DNA of 15,017 nucleotides from an uncultured Chloroflexota bacterium (lineage in GTDB: Bacteria > Chloroflexota > Limnocylindria > Limnocylindrales > CSP1-4), in assembly GCA_903930745.1 (NCBI GenBank), contig CAIYZX010000023.1, positions 1 through 15,017 on the forward strand. The letters run 5' to 3'. Both the position numbers and the translations under genes were made by a program. Positions 1 through 6,633 of the stretch are shown in pieces (positions within the stretch are counted from its first letter, which is position 1; every line of letters begins with the position of its first letter). Under the pieces are notes generated by a model, which was not told the origin of the DNA, did not search any database, and saw nothing but the letters and a program-made list of their open reading frames with translations.

Positions 1-1285
1 CCCACGGCGTGTGCACCGCGCTCCCCGCGATCCCGCGCAGCTCCGGGACCCATCGGCGGACGTAGTCGCCATCGGGATCGAAGCGCTGGCCCTGCAGGAT
101 GGGGTTGAAGACGCGGAAGTAGGGCTGCGGGTCCGTGCCGGTGGAGGCGGTCCACTGCCAGCCACCGTTGTTGGACGCCACGTCGCCGTCCACCAGGTGC
201 TCCATGAAGATCCGCTCGCCCACCCGCCAGTCCATGAGCAGGTGCTTGGTGAGGAAGCTGGCCGCGATCATCCGGGCCCGGTTGTGGACGAAGCCGGAGC
301 CTCGGAGCTGGCGCATCGCCGCGTCCACCACGGGGTAGCCGGTCCGGCCCTCCGCCCAGGCCCGGAGCTGCTGCGCGTCATCGCGATACGGGAGGTCGCG
401 GAAGGCGGCCTGGAACTCCTCGCGGAGGACCCGCGGGTTGTGCCACAGGACGTGGGCGTAGAACTCGCGCCAGACCACCTCGTTCACGAAGACGCGGCGT
501 CCCTCGCCAGCGCCCTCGGCCGCCTCCACCACCTCCACTGGGGACAGGAGCCCGAAGCGCAGGTCCTGCGAGATGCGCGACGTCCCGTCGAGGTCCAGGC
601 GGTTGCGGTCGTCGTTGTAGGTGTCGATGTTCCGTGATGCCGTCCATCGGGCCAGCCGGTCGCGGGCGGACCGCTCCCCCGGGGTCACGAGGTTGCCGAT
701 GTCCGCCGTGGGGGCGCCAAGATCCGGGATCGCATCGGCGTGCTGTGGCTGGGCCCAGCCCGGCGCTCCTGGGATCCGCTCCGGCGCGGGGAGCACGGCG
801 CGGCGGGGCCTCGCCTCCCACGCGCGGCGGAAGGCGCCGTAGACGCTGTACGGGCGGCCGTCCTGCGTGGCCACCTCGTCCGGCTCGTGGACGTAGAGGC
901 CGCGCTTCGCGTGGGTGGTCACGCCGATGGCCCCGAGCGCCTCCGCGACCTGCCGATCCCTGGTCCGCCCATATGGCGTGGCGTCGCGGGTGAGATGAAC
1001 GCCTTGCGCGCCGGTCTCCCGGGCGAACGCCGGCAGCACGTCCGCGGGCCTGCCGTGGAGGATCCGCAATCCGGCGCCCCGTTCCGCGAAGGCCGCGGAC
1101 AGCTCCGCCAGCGTCTCGCGCAGGAACCACGCCCGGTTGGCGCTGGCGAAGCGCCCCTGCAACAGCGCCGGGTCCAGGACGTAGACCGGGGTGACGTGGT
1201 CCGCGGCGGCGAGCGCGGCGGTCAGCGCCGGGTGATCGTGCAGGCGGAGGTCGCGGCGGAGCCAGAGGATCGCGGTGGAGGACAT
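1..1285 (-). CDS. phr: Deoxyribodipyrimidine photolyase / cryptochrome family, 3' end outside window
   Basis: Light-driven DNA repair flavoprotein that splits cyclobutane pyrimidine dimers. 428 residues are visible and the C-terminus runs off the window edge (E. coli PhrB is 472 aa). The N-terminal alpha/beta domain opens with ILWLRRDLRLHDHPAL (about residues 6-21). The FAD-binding domain follows, with TSRISQDLRFGLLSP, the substrate-contact block NEVVWREF (E269, W272), TGYPVVDAAMRQL, HNRARMIAASFLTKHLLMDW, and NNGGWQWTASTGTDPQPYF. N372 matches the flavin-N5 asparagine of class I CPD photolyases. The inner Trp pair W353/W376 is present, but the outer Trp of the electron-transfer triad is Tyr300. 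The ATG at 1285 is preceded by AAGAAGGGGC, a purine-rich ribosome site. It lies 35 bases after the YciI-like gene on the same strand, so the two are probably co-transcribed. Photolyase family is certain; CPD versus cryptochrome function is inferred from motifs. Confidence 0.96.
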   Translation of the reverse strand, partial: MSSTAILWLRRDLRLHDHPALTAALAAADHVTPVYVLDPALLQGRFASANRAWFLRETLAELSAAFAERGAGLRILHGRPADVLPAFARETGAQGVHLTRDATPYGRTRDRQVAEALGAIGVTTHAKRGLYVHEPDEVATQDGRPYSVYGAFRRAWEARPRRAVLPAPERIPGAPGWAQPQHADAIPDLGAPTADIGNLVTPGERSARDRLARWTASRNIDTYNDDRNRLDLDGTSRISQDLRFGLLSPVEVVEAAEGAGEGRRVFVNEVVWREFYAHVLWHNPRVLREEFQAAFRDLPYRDDAQQLRAWAEGRTGYPVVDAAMRQLRGSGFVHNRARMIAASFLTKHLLMDWRVGERIFMEHLVDGDVASNNGGWQWTASTGTDPQPYFRVFNPILQGQRFDPDGDYVRRWVPELRGIAGSAVHTPW

Positions 1286-1320
1286 GCCCCTTCTTCGGCC
1301 CAGCGGCCCCATCGGACGGG

Positions 1321-1644
1321 TCAGGCCGGGAGCGGGCCCTCCTCGTCCAGGCGGACGCGACCGAACGCCTTGGCGCGCAGCTCCACCCAGACGCCGTTCT
1401 GCATGTAGATATCGGCGCGACAGACGTCCAGGGCCGCCTCCTCCGATGCGGCGCGGATCAGCAGGACGGACGCGGTGACGTCCACGAACGCGCCGGCCTC
1501 CACGATGACGCCCGCACGGCGCAGCTCTGCGATGCGCGCGAGGTGGCGAGCCCGGAACGGGACGCGGGTCTCGGCGGCATCGGGGGCGTACGTGGCCTGG
1601 ACGAACCAGATGGGCTCCAGGGAGGCGTTGGCGTTCTCGGTCAC
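1321..1644 (-). CDS. YciI-like (YCII domain) protein
   Basis: A 107-residue single-domain protein of the YciI/YCII family, a dimeric ferredoxin-like fold related to muconolactone isomerase. Its cellular role is mostly unknown, and some members act in chloroaromatic degradation. Visible family hallmarks are RARHLARIAELRRAGVIVEA (residues 31-50) with conserved His34, GAFVDVTASVLLI after it, and the helix SEEAALDVCRADIY ending at Asp78, the usual partner of the His. It then has the terminal strand GVWVELRAKAFG. The start is GTG at 1644 with GAGGA seven bases upstream. It is the first gene of a probable two-gene operon with the photolyase. No signal peptide. Fold assignment is secure; substrate cannot be read from sequence. 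Confidence 0.88.
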   Translation of the reverse strand: MTENANASLEPIWFVQATYAPDAAETRVPFRARHLARIAELRRAGVIVEAGAFVDVTASVLLIRAASEEAALDVCRADIYMQNGVWVELRAKAFGRVRLDEEGPLPA

Positions 1645-2054
1645 GGGGCGGTCCTCAGGAAGTCGGCGGCTCAGGCGGTGCGCTCAGCGACACCCGCCGA
1701 CGCGTAGCGCGAGGGTAGCGCGCCGGCCCGCGCGCCCGCCGCCGTGCCTTGGGCTGGTCACGCCCCGGCGGGCTTGGTGGTGGCGGTGATCGCCCGTGGC
1801 GATGGATTTCGGACCATTCGTGCAACTCGATCGCCGGCACCGATCAGGACGACGGCGAAGCGCGCGCTTCAGCCCTCCGCGGGCCCGGTTCGCGTCGAAG
1901 TGATCGCCACGACCGATCGAAACGCCGAAGGCGACGGAAATCTATCGCTGGCACCAATCACGGCGGGACCCGGAGCTCCCCGCCAACCGGGACGAGTATC
2001 TTGGGCGCACGGTTGCGGATGCGGCGGCCGGCCACCGAAGGGGGGACGAGGCGG
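1645..2054. promoter_or_regulatory. Divergent intergenic region with four ATCGCC-based partial palindromes
   Basis: 410 bases between the YciI-like gene (minus) and the DUF4085-like gene (plus), with no convincing gene. It contains GATCGCCGGCACCGATC (1829-1845) and GATCGCCACGACCGATC (1902-1918). Both have perfect 5-base arms GATCG/CGATC separated by seven bases. A degenerate copy is TATCGCTGGCACCAATC (1943-1959), and a related perfect inverted repeat is ATCGCC-CGT-GGCGAT (1789-1803). The ATCGCC starts are spaced 41, 73 and 41 bases, close to whole helical turns. TATCTT at 1997-2002 could be a -10 element for the plus-strand gene, but no matching -35 is seen. A regulator-binding array is an inference. 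Confidence 0.45.
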
Positions 2055-2573
2055 ATGCGCTGGTTCACCAACGAGATCTACGAGGCGTGGACGAACGGCG
2101 ATGACGCCGCGTGGGACGAGACGCTCGCCGCCTACGACAAGCACGTGGCGACGATCGCCCCACGCCTGCCACCTGATCTCCGGAGGCTGGCGACCGAGGA
2201 GCGCCTCCATCTCCACGACGCCGAGTTCACCTCCGTGGTCGTCGATCGTGAGGCGGAGACGATCGAGATGGTCCTCTGGCATGACGATGACCGTGCACTG
2301 CGCCTGCGCTTCGGGGGCGCCACGTTCGCCGAGGAGAACGTTCAGTTGATCGGGTTCGCCATCGAAGGGACGTTCGGCGAGACCAGGACGTGCATCCTGG
2401 CCCAGGAGATCGACATCGCCGATGACGGCCGGTTCGTGCTTCGTCTCCGGCTCTGGCCGTTCCACGAGTTCGGGGTCGTCTTCCGTTCGCTCGAGCTCGC
2501 GGAAGAGCCTGTCGTGACGGCCCGCGGCGAGCCGGCACGCTTCAGCTACGCGAACGAGCCCGCGGACGACTGA
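2055..2573 (+). CDS. DUF4085-like protein of unknown function
   Basis: 172 residues, cytosolic, without signal peptide or membrane segment. The opening MRWFTNEIYEAW resembles the start typical of DUF4085 proteins (M-x-[YW]-F-T-x-E-x-Y). It is followed by an acidic helical stretch, a region rich in Asp/Glu (HLHDAEFTSVVVDREAETIE, about residues 54-73), and alternating hydrophobic strands ending in FGVVFRSLELAEEPV. The last third (FVLRLRLWPFHEFGVVFRSL) reads like beta-strands. The frame is open upstream to 1749, but the ATG at 2055 has the purine-rich leader GGGGGGACGAGGCGG and matches the expected N-terminus. It is alone on the plus strand, with the phased palindromes of 1789-1959 upstream. The DUF4085 assignment is from memory of the family's N-terminus and should be tested; coding status is secure from codon bias. 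Confidence 0.75.
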   Translation: MRWFTNEIYEAWTNGDDAAWDETLAAYDKHVATIAPRLPPDLRRLATEERLHLHDAEFTSVVVDREAETIEMVLWHDDDRALRLRFGGATFAEENVQLIGFAIEGTFGETRTCILAQEIDIADDGRFVLRLRLWPFHEFGVVFRSLELAEEPVVTARGEPARFSYANEPADD

Positions 2574-2579
2574 CCGCCA

Positions 2580-2606
2580 CGGCGCGACATGGCGCCAACC
2601 GCGCCG
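2580..2606. terminator. Possible bidirectional terminator hairpin
   Basis: Inverted repeat CGGCGCG (2580-2586) and CGCGCCG (2600-2606), with a 13-base loop that itself holds the palindrome TGGCGCCA. It sits in the 45-base gap between two convergent genes, where a shared terminator is expected. There is no U-tract on either strand, so this is a weak call in GC-rich DNA. Confidence 0.3.
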
Positions 2607-2618
2607 CGTGCGCCCGCG

Positions 2619-3083
2619 TCACGGTCTCGGGCTGGTCGTGTCCGACCCAGGATCAACGCCAGTGGCGCTCCCAAGGGCGAGCGTCGCCCGCCCAGCCTCC
2701 CAGATGGTGAGGACCGTCACCGAGTCTGGGCCAACGGGGGTCTCTGCGCTGACCGTCGCGTAGATCGCACGTCCTCCGAAGTCATCCGGTCCCCACGTCA
2801 CGCGCACGTTCTCCCACGCCTGGCCGCCGTGCGCGTCAAGCAGGGCGGCGATGGCGGCTCGCGGGTCAACCTGCCGGTCCGTCATTGCGGCAATGGCCGC
2901 TGCGTCGTTTCGCTGAACCGCCTCGATGAAGTCGGCGATGAGCGCCTCCCGCTGGGCCTGGCCGGGGCCAGTGGATGGTGGCGCGGGAGCCGGCGAGCAG
3001 GCCGCGAGCGCCACGAGCACCGCGAGGATCCCCAGCACAACCAGAAGGCTCCCGGTGGACCGGGGAGCGGATCGAGGGACCAC
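2619..3083 (-). CDS. Small lipoprotein, possibly NTF2-like fold
   Basis: 154 residues. A Lys-free but Arg-containing n-region (VPRSAPRSTGS) precedes a hydrophobic core LLVVLGILAVLVALAAC with lipobox LAAC (Cys29), so the protein should be lipidated and surface-exposed. A Pro/Ala linker follows. The domain begins with a helix QREALIADFIEAVQRNDAAA, where AAIAAM after the helix recalls the start of NTF2-like/DUF4878-like lipoproteins, and continues with strands such as RAIYATVSAETP and SVTVLTIWEAG. The start is GTG at 3083, six bases after GAGGGG and 13 bases after the VOC stop. The frame is open further upstream to 3335, but that part overlaps the VOC gene and lacks protein character. Probably the last gene of a minus-strand operon. 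Function unknown. Confidence 0.78.
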   Translation of the reverse strand: MVPRSAPRSTGSLLVVLGILAVLVALAACSPAPAPPSTGPGQAQREALIADFIEAVQRNDAAAIAAMTDRQVDPRAAIAALLDAHGGQAWENVRVTWGPDDFGGRAIYATVSAETPVGPDSVTVLTIWEAGRATLALGSATGVDPGSDTTSPRP

Positions 3084-3096
3084 CAGCCGCCCCTCG

Positions 3097-3510
3097 CTAG
3101 ACCATCGCCGGGTTGAAGACGAGCTCCCAGAGATGGCCCTCCGGGTCCCCGAAGTAGGCGGAGTAGCCGCCCCAGAAGGTCTCGTGTGGTGGCCGAATCG
3201 CGGTGGCGCCGGCGTCCAGGGCGCGCGCATAGAGGCGATCCACCTCGTCCGCGGAGCCCACGTTGTGGCCGATCGAGAGACCGGTTGGCGCTCGCGGCGA
3301 GACGCCCAGCCCGGCGTCGCGCGCGAGGCTGCCACGCGGCCAGAGCGCGAGCGTCAGACCTCCGGACAGCTGGAAGAACGCGACGGCGCCATCCGGGAAC
3401 TCGGTGCCCACGATGTCCCCGCCCGGCCACCCGAGTCCGTCCCGATAGAAGGCCGCCGCCCGGTCCAGGTCATCCACCCCAAGCGTGAGCACCGTGATGC
3501 GCGGTTCCAT
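3097..3510 (-). CDS. VOC family (glyoxalase/bleomycin-resistance fold) protein
   Basis: 137 residues, the usual length for a single-chain vicinal-oxygen-chelate protein made of two beta-alpha-beta-beta-beta modules. Module 1 starts TVLTLGVDDLDRAAAFYRDG (6-25). Module 2 contains SADEVDRLYARALDAGATAI and closes with GYSAYFGDPEGHLWELVFNP, whose GxLWE glutamate is the usual last metal ligand. The first-strand position that is often His is not His here, so metal use may differ. The ATG at 3510 has an excellent site (GGAGG, six bases upstream). The same frame is open upstream into the Cys/His protein at 3511-3840, but the strong ribosome site argues for an independent start. Substrate is unknown; antibiotic resistance should not be assumed. 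Confidence 0.9.
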   Translation of the reverse strand: MEPRITVLTLGVDDLDRAAAFYRDGLGWPGGDIVGTEFPDGAVAFFQLSGGLTLALWPRGSLARDAGLGVSPRAPTGLSIGHNVGSADEVDRLYARALDAGATAIRPPHETFWGGYSAYFGDPEGHLWELVFNPAMV

Positions 3511-3840
3511 GCCAACCCTCCGTTCCCGTGACGCTACACCAACCCCTAGTGGATCCCCGCGGAGTCCGCCTTGTGCGTCAGGAGTGGCGGCAAGTCTTGC
3601 GCCAATCGCCGGCGCACAGGCGGTCTGGCATCGGTGCTCTGTGTCCTCCACGTGCTGCTCGTTCCAGTGCCACTCCGGGTCTGCCTGCCAGTGCTCCAGC
3701 CACGCCTTGTGGAGCGATGCGATGTCGATGCCGAGGGTGCCTCCGACAGCGGCCGCGCATCCAGGCCCACAGTCATGCCCATCACCGCGGCGCGCTGCCT
3801 GATGACCTGCGATGGCGTCTGCGAGCGAAGTGGTGTCCAT
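3511..3840 (-). CDS. Small protein with paired HxCxxxC motifs; end unclear, possibly frameshifted
   Basis: Starting at ATG 3840, about 80 residues read like genuine protein: MDTTSLADAIAGHQAARRGD, then HDCGPGC (H22, C24, C28), helix IASLHKAWLEHWQADPEWHW, then HRCQTAC (H69, C71, C75). Two HxCxxxC units suggest metal or cofactor binding. After about residue 80 the frame loses protein character and has no stop before the VOC start, so as listed it would fuse in frame to the VOC protein. A +1 shift near 3590-3605 would instead give a tail AQDLPPLLTHKADSAGIH ending at a TAG at 3546. Either a frameshift (mutation or sequencing error) or a fused product is possible. I do not recognise the family. Confidence 0.5.
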
Positions 3841-3925
3841 GGATCCAGCATCGCCGCCTCAAGAGTCCGACGCAAGCACGTGCCAGCCATCCCTGGCGCG
3901 CGGGGAGTCCGCGGCCGAGGGGCAT

Positions 3926-4381
3926 CTACGGCTCCACGCACCCGGTGATGGGGCGCGCTTCGGCAGTTGGGAACGGACGACGTGACGCGCGCCACGTCTC
4001 CAGGTCGGCCGGGAAGAGGAGGCCGAGTGACCCGTCCGGTCCGATCACCAGCATCGACAGGTTCGACCAGTGTGGAATGCCCCCGCCGAACCTCACGACC
4101 CCAGTCGCAACGCAGCCTGGTCCCAGCGCCGCAACCTCACGGAGCGAGGCAAGCGCTGCCGGCGGTGTCACTGTGACCTCGGTCTGCGGCGGAATCCCGA
4201 AGAAGGCGGTGCTCTGACCTCGGTCAAGCAGCCGGATGTCGACCGGGGCGAGCGCCTCGTTGCGGATCACGACCGCGTGGTTCGCGTCGCTGGGGTCCAG
4301 TGCGCCATCTGCGATGGCCACGATGGCGAGGACGACGGCGATGAACGCGGGATACGCCGCCAGGACGAGCCACTTCCGCAT
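3926..4381 (-). CDS. Membrane-anchored hypothetical protein
   Basis: 151 residues beginning MRKWLVLAAYPAFIAVVLAI, one N-terminal transmembrane segment (about residues 5-24) that is also a possible uncleaved signal. An extracytoplasmic domain follows, rich in beta-strand pattern: HAVVIRNEALAPVDIRLL, then TAFFGIPPQTEVTVTPPAAL, and later MLVIGPDGSLGLLFPADLE. Two cysteines (GPGCVATG and ITGCVEP near the C-terminus) could form a disulfide. The start could be ATG 4381 or the adjacent GTG 4384; GGGGG lies just upstream. A 14-base palindrome sits 15 bases before the start. It belongs to the low-GC minus-strand run but is separated from the lipoprotein by about 100 bases. No family recognised. Confidence 0.72.
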   Translation of the reverse strand: MRKWLVLAAYPAFIAVVLAIVAIADGALDPSDANHAVVIRNEALAPVDIRLLDRGQSTAFFGIPPQTEVTVTPPAALASLREVAALGPGCVATGVVRFGGGIPHWSNLSMLVIGPDGSLGLLFPADLETWRASRRPFPTAEARPITGCVEP

Positions 4382-4396
4382 CACATCCCCCGTTCA

Positions 4397-4410
4397 CCGT
4401 CGATCGACGG
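4397..4410. promoter_or_regulatory. 14-base perfect palindrome, operator candidate
   Basis: CCGTCGATCGACGG is a perfect palindrome (7+7, no spacer) located 15 bases upstream of the ATG at 4381. It is flanked by C-runs and G-runs, giving a longer imperfect symmetry. As DNA it could bind a dimeric repressor; as RNA it could occlude the ribosome site. No promoter was recognised beside it. Confidence 0.4.
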
Positions 4411-4485
4411 GGAAAGCATCGACCCGCCCAAGTCGCGTCCATCAATTACCGCAGGCACTCCTGCAGGCGGTCCAATCCGTCCAAC
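4411..4485. other. Short intergenic gap with small hairpin
   Basis: Between the lipoprotein and the downstream membrane protein. It holds GCAGG-CACT-CCTGC (4451-4464), a five-base stem with a four-base loop, which is the only candidate for a processing or attenuation site. It has no U-tract. A TTGGAC direct repeat lies beside it (about 4470-4485, minus strand). Nothing else is seen. Confidence 0.3.
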
Positions 4486-4977
4486 CTAGTTCGTCCAGCC
4501 CAACAGCGCTCCCGTGACCCGATCGAGCACGACGACGTAACCGCCGGCTTCGTCCACACAGGGACTCGCTAACGGGCCTGCGGACGCGGGCGGCGGGACC
4601 GCGCCGCACCGTCCCCCGGCCAGCTCAACCCCTTCGAGGCGGACCATCCACACGATCCCGCTCGCGGTGGGCTCAGACGCCTCGACAAAGGGGTTCGGCC
4701 CAACCTGCGCCCAGACGACCTTCGTCGCCGCTGTGGCTCCCGGAGCATTGGATCGTGCGAACGCAATGGCGGTATCTCGCGCCAGACTTCCCGGTGGTGG
4801 TGTCGGGGGCGCCGACCCTGCGTCCAGGGTCACTCCCGGAGTCGGCAGCTGGGTTGGCCGAGAAGAATCCGCCTCGTTGACCTGAGAGCACCCGACAAGG
4901 GCCAGGACGAGTGCTACGACCAGGACCATGTGCAGGGTCGCTGCCCGAACAGCCAGCTGAGAAGTCTCGTCATCCAC
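4486..4977 (-). CDS. PepSY-like lipoprotein
   Basis: 163 residues. The signal peptide VRAATLHMVLVVALVLALVG ends in the lipobox LVGC (Cys30). A Ser/Thr/Pro-rich linker follows (about 31-60), then a domain: SLARDTAIAFARSNAPGATA, later SGIVWMVRLEGVEL and finally YVVVLDRVTGALLGW. The helix-with-Ala followed by W-x-V-x-L and a terminal VVVLDxxTG is the PepSY/peptidase-propeptide pattern. The start is GTG at 4977, overlapping the end of the preceding gene by eight bases, which implies translational coupling. An ATG at 4929 is possible but would remove the Arg of the signal peptide. Together with the preceding triple PepSY protein it would place PepSY-like domains both soluble and membrane-tethered outside the membrane. 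Family call is by motif shape, not by search. Confidence 0.72.
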   Translation of the reverse strand: MDDETSQLAVRAATLHMVLVVALVLALVGCSQVNEADSSRPTQLPTPGVTLDAGSAPPTPPPGSLARDTAIAFARSNAPGATAATKVVWAQVGPNPFVEASEPTASGIVWMVRLEGVELAGGRCGAVPPPASAGPLASPCVDEAGGYVVVLDRVTGALLGWTN

Positions 4978-5761
4978 GCGTGATGATGACTGCACGCCCA
5001 TCCTTGGCGTCGACTTGGACGTTGGTGTAGAAGCCGCCAAGCACAACCAGGTGGACCTCGTACATGAGGTGCTGAGCTCCATTGGCGTCGAACGTGATCG
5101 CAAGGCCTGTAACCGTTGCCACAGCATCGTCGGGTGCCGCCAGCAGGGCGCACGCTGCTTCAACTGCGGCGGCCTCCGTGATCGTGGGTACCGGGGGATC
5201 AACGTACGGGCGCGTGAAATTCAAGAAGGCGTACACGACTCCCGTTGCCGGATTGACGGAGATACGGACCGAGCGCGGAGTTCGAACGCCATGCAGCACT
5301 TCCGTCCAAGTGACGGCATACTCCTTCGAGTCACCGTGGTCGATGAGGGCAACCGATTCCTGGAGCCCGCCCACGTCCAGCCCTGTCGCCGTCGCATAGC
5401 CAAGTGCAGATGCAACAGCATCTTGGTCGCTGATGACAACCGTAGGCGTGGTTGGCATGTCTCCAGCCAGCGCGAGTGCGAGGACATCGCCCGAATATGC
5501 GTCCACCGCGGCATCTACGGTCGCCGACTGCACCTCGTAGTAGCGGTGCGCCGCACCATCCCTGAGGCCAATGACGCGGAGATCGCCTTGATCGTGGGTG
5601 AGCTGACTCACAGCAGCCTTCGCAAAGCTTGCATCGACGCGAACGGCACGGCGCGGGTCGCCCGGATTGGCTCCCGCCACGGCGGCGACTGCGGCAACCG
5701 TGATGGTGGCAGTCACGACGAGCGCCGCGACGGTCTGGCGGTGCAGGAAACGACGCCTCAT
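4970..5761 (-). CDS. Exported protein with three PepSY-like units
   Basis: 263 residues. The N-terminus MRRRFLHRQTVAALVVTATI is a signal peptide whose RRRFLHR resembles a Tat motif; cleavage is likely near residue 31. Three similar units follow, each a helix, then hydrophobic strands, then a (V/D)xxxxGxVxA turn. Unit 1 spans about 43-95 (YYEVQSATVDAAVDAYSGDV). Unit 2 spans about 108-180 (SDQDAVASALGYATATGLDV to VNPATGVVYAF). Unit 3 spans about 193-260 (TEAAAVEAACALL to VDAKDGRAVII). PepSY domains occur in propeptides of secreted peptidases and can inhibit or chaperone them. ATG 5761 is chosen because TTGAGG lies eight bases upstream, over the stop of the previous gene; a GTG at 5770 is too close. 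Ten bases separate it from the caspase/CHAT-like gene, so the two are one transcript. Confidence 0.78.
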   Translation of the reverse strand: MRRRFLHRQTVAALVVTATITVAAVAAVAGANPGDPRRAVRVDASFAKAAVSQLTHDQGDLRVIGLRDGAAHRYYEVQSATVDAAVDAYSGDVLALALAGDMPTTPTVVISDQDAVASALGYATATGLDVGGLQESVALIDHGDSKEYAVTWTEVLHGVRTPRSVRISVNPATGVVYAFLNFTRPYVDPPVPTITEAAAVEAACALLAAPDDAVATVTGLAITFDANGAQHLMYEVHLVVLGGFYTNVQVDAKDGRAVIITRG

Positions 5762-5771
5762 CGCAGGCACC

Positions 5772-6584
5772 TCAAGACCCGTATGCAGGCGGCACGATCG
5801 TTACGCCACCACCGTTGATGAAGTAGTTGTCCCATCCGTTTGCATTCCCGCCATTGAGGCTCGCGACGGTCAGGGACGCTGACAAGGCTGCCACCGCGAC
5901 GGTGCTTCCCGCCCGGAGCTTCGCGAAGAACTTGTCGGCCCAAGCATCGCTCGTGGTGGCGCTGAACCCGACATCCGACGTGAACCCGATCGCTGAGTCG
6001 ACGCCGTTGTAACTGAACGCGGTCTTTACGAGATTGGACTGCTGGGCATCTGCCAGATTGGGCCCGTTGTTGCCGGTGTTGCAGCCGGCGAAGACCATCA
6101 ACTTGATCTTGTGAATGCTTGTCGCATAACCGGTCTTGAGGCACACCGCATCTGCGCCTGAGCAGGGACCCAGACTGCTGTTCGCATATAGCGCGGTCGT
6201 ACATTGCGGGCCGTGCGCCGGATTGCACCAGGTGATGTAGCCGCCGTTGCCAGGGGTAGGTCCGTGGCCAAAATTGACCCAGACGGCGTCGGACTGGGCA
6301 TCCGACGTTCCCATGGCTGCAAATACGTCTGTGTTGTTGGTCTGGAACGTGCCGTAACCGCTCAGACCGAGTTGCGCGAATGCCTTGCTCGCCGTCCCGG
6401 TCGTGTCCAGGGCATCAGGGCCTGGCCAATGGTTTCCGAATACGTCCGCCCATGGAGGGGTGTGCGTCGCAGCACCAGCACCGGAGACGTTGGCAACGAG
6501 GATGGCAAGGGCTAGCAGCACAGCTCGACGACCAGTCCGCCAACGGTCGCCCCTAGAGCCTTCAAGCAGGCTGTCACGTCTCAT
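5772..6584 (-). CDS. Secreted caspase/CHAT-fold (clan CD) cysteine peptidase-like protein
   Basis: 270 residues. The signal peptide RTGRRAVLLALAILVANVSG (17-36) is likely cleaved near residue 40. The mature part shows the clan CD layout. The strand VWVNFGHG carries the His motif (His107, as in GHG of caspases, gingipains and CHAT). Then KIKLMVFAGCNTG carries the nucleophile Cys168, matching the CHAT consensus LSAC-x-TG. Then NLVKTAFSYNGVDSAIGFTS and DAWADKFFAKLRAGSTVAVA match the CHAT pattern of a helix, a GA-x-x-hIG strand and a FY-x-x-L-x-x-G helix. His-Cys spacing is 61 residues. Four more cysteines (120, 128, 141, 148) may form disulfides, which fits an exported protein. ATG 6584 has AGGGGG upstream, and a strong promoter lies at 6634-6663. 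It is the first gene of the low-GC cassette. Peptidase fold is well supported; activity and substrate are not known. Confidence 0.82.
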   Translation of the reverse strand: MRRDSLLEGSRGDRWRTGRRAVLLALAILVANVSGAGAATHTPPWADVFGNHWPGPDALDTTGTASKAFAQLGLSGYGTFQTNNTDVFAAMGTSDAQSDAVWVNFGHGPTPGNGGYITWCNPAHGPQCTTALYANSSLGPCSGADAVCLKTGYATSIHKIKLMVFAGCNTGNNGPNLADAQQSNLVKTAFSYNGVDSAIGFTSDVGFSATTSDAWADKFFAKLRAGSTVAVAALSASLTVASLNGGNANGWDNYFINGGGVTIVPPAYGS

Positions 6585-6633
6585 CTTTCCCCCTTCGCCG
6601 CAGCGGTCGAAATCAACAGCCGGACGCCTGCTT

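Noticed and set aside
1749..2054. N-terminal extension of the DUF4085-like gene
   Set aside because: The frame is open, but its composition is non-coding and the family N-terminus begins at the ATG at 2055.
3084..3335. N-terminal extension of the NTF2-like lipoprotein
   Set aside because: It overlaps the VOC gene out of frame. The signal peptide with a ribosome site begins at 3083.
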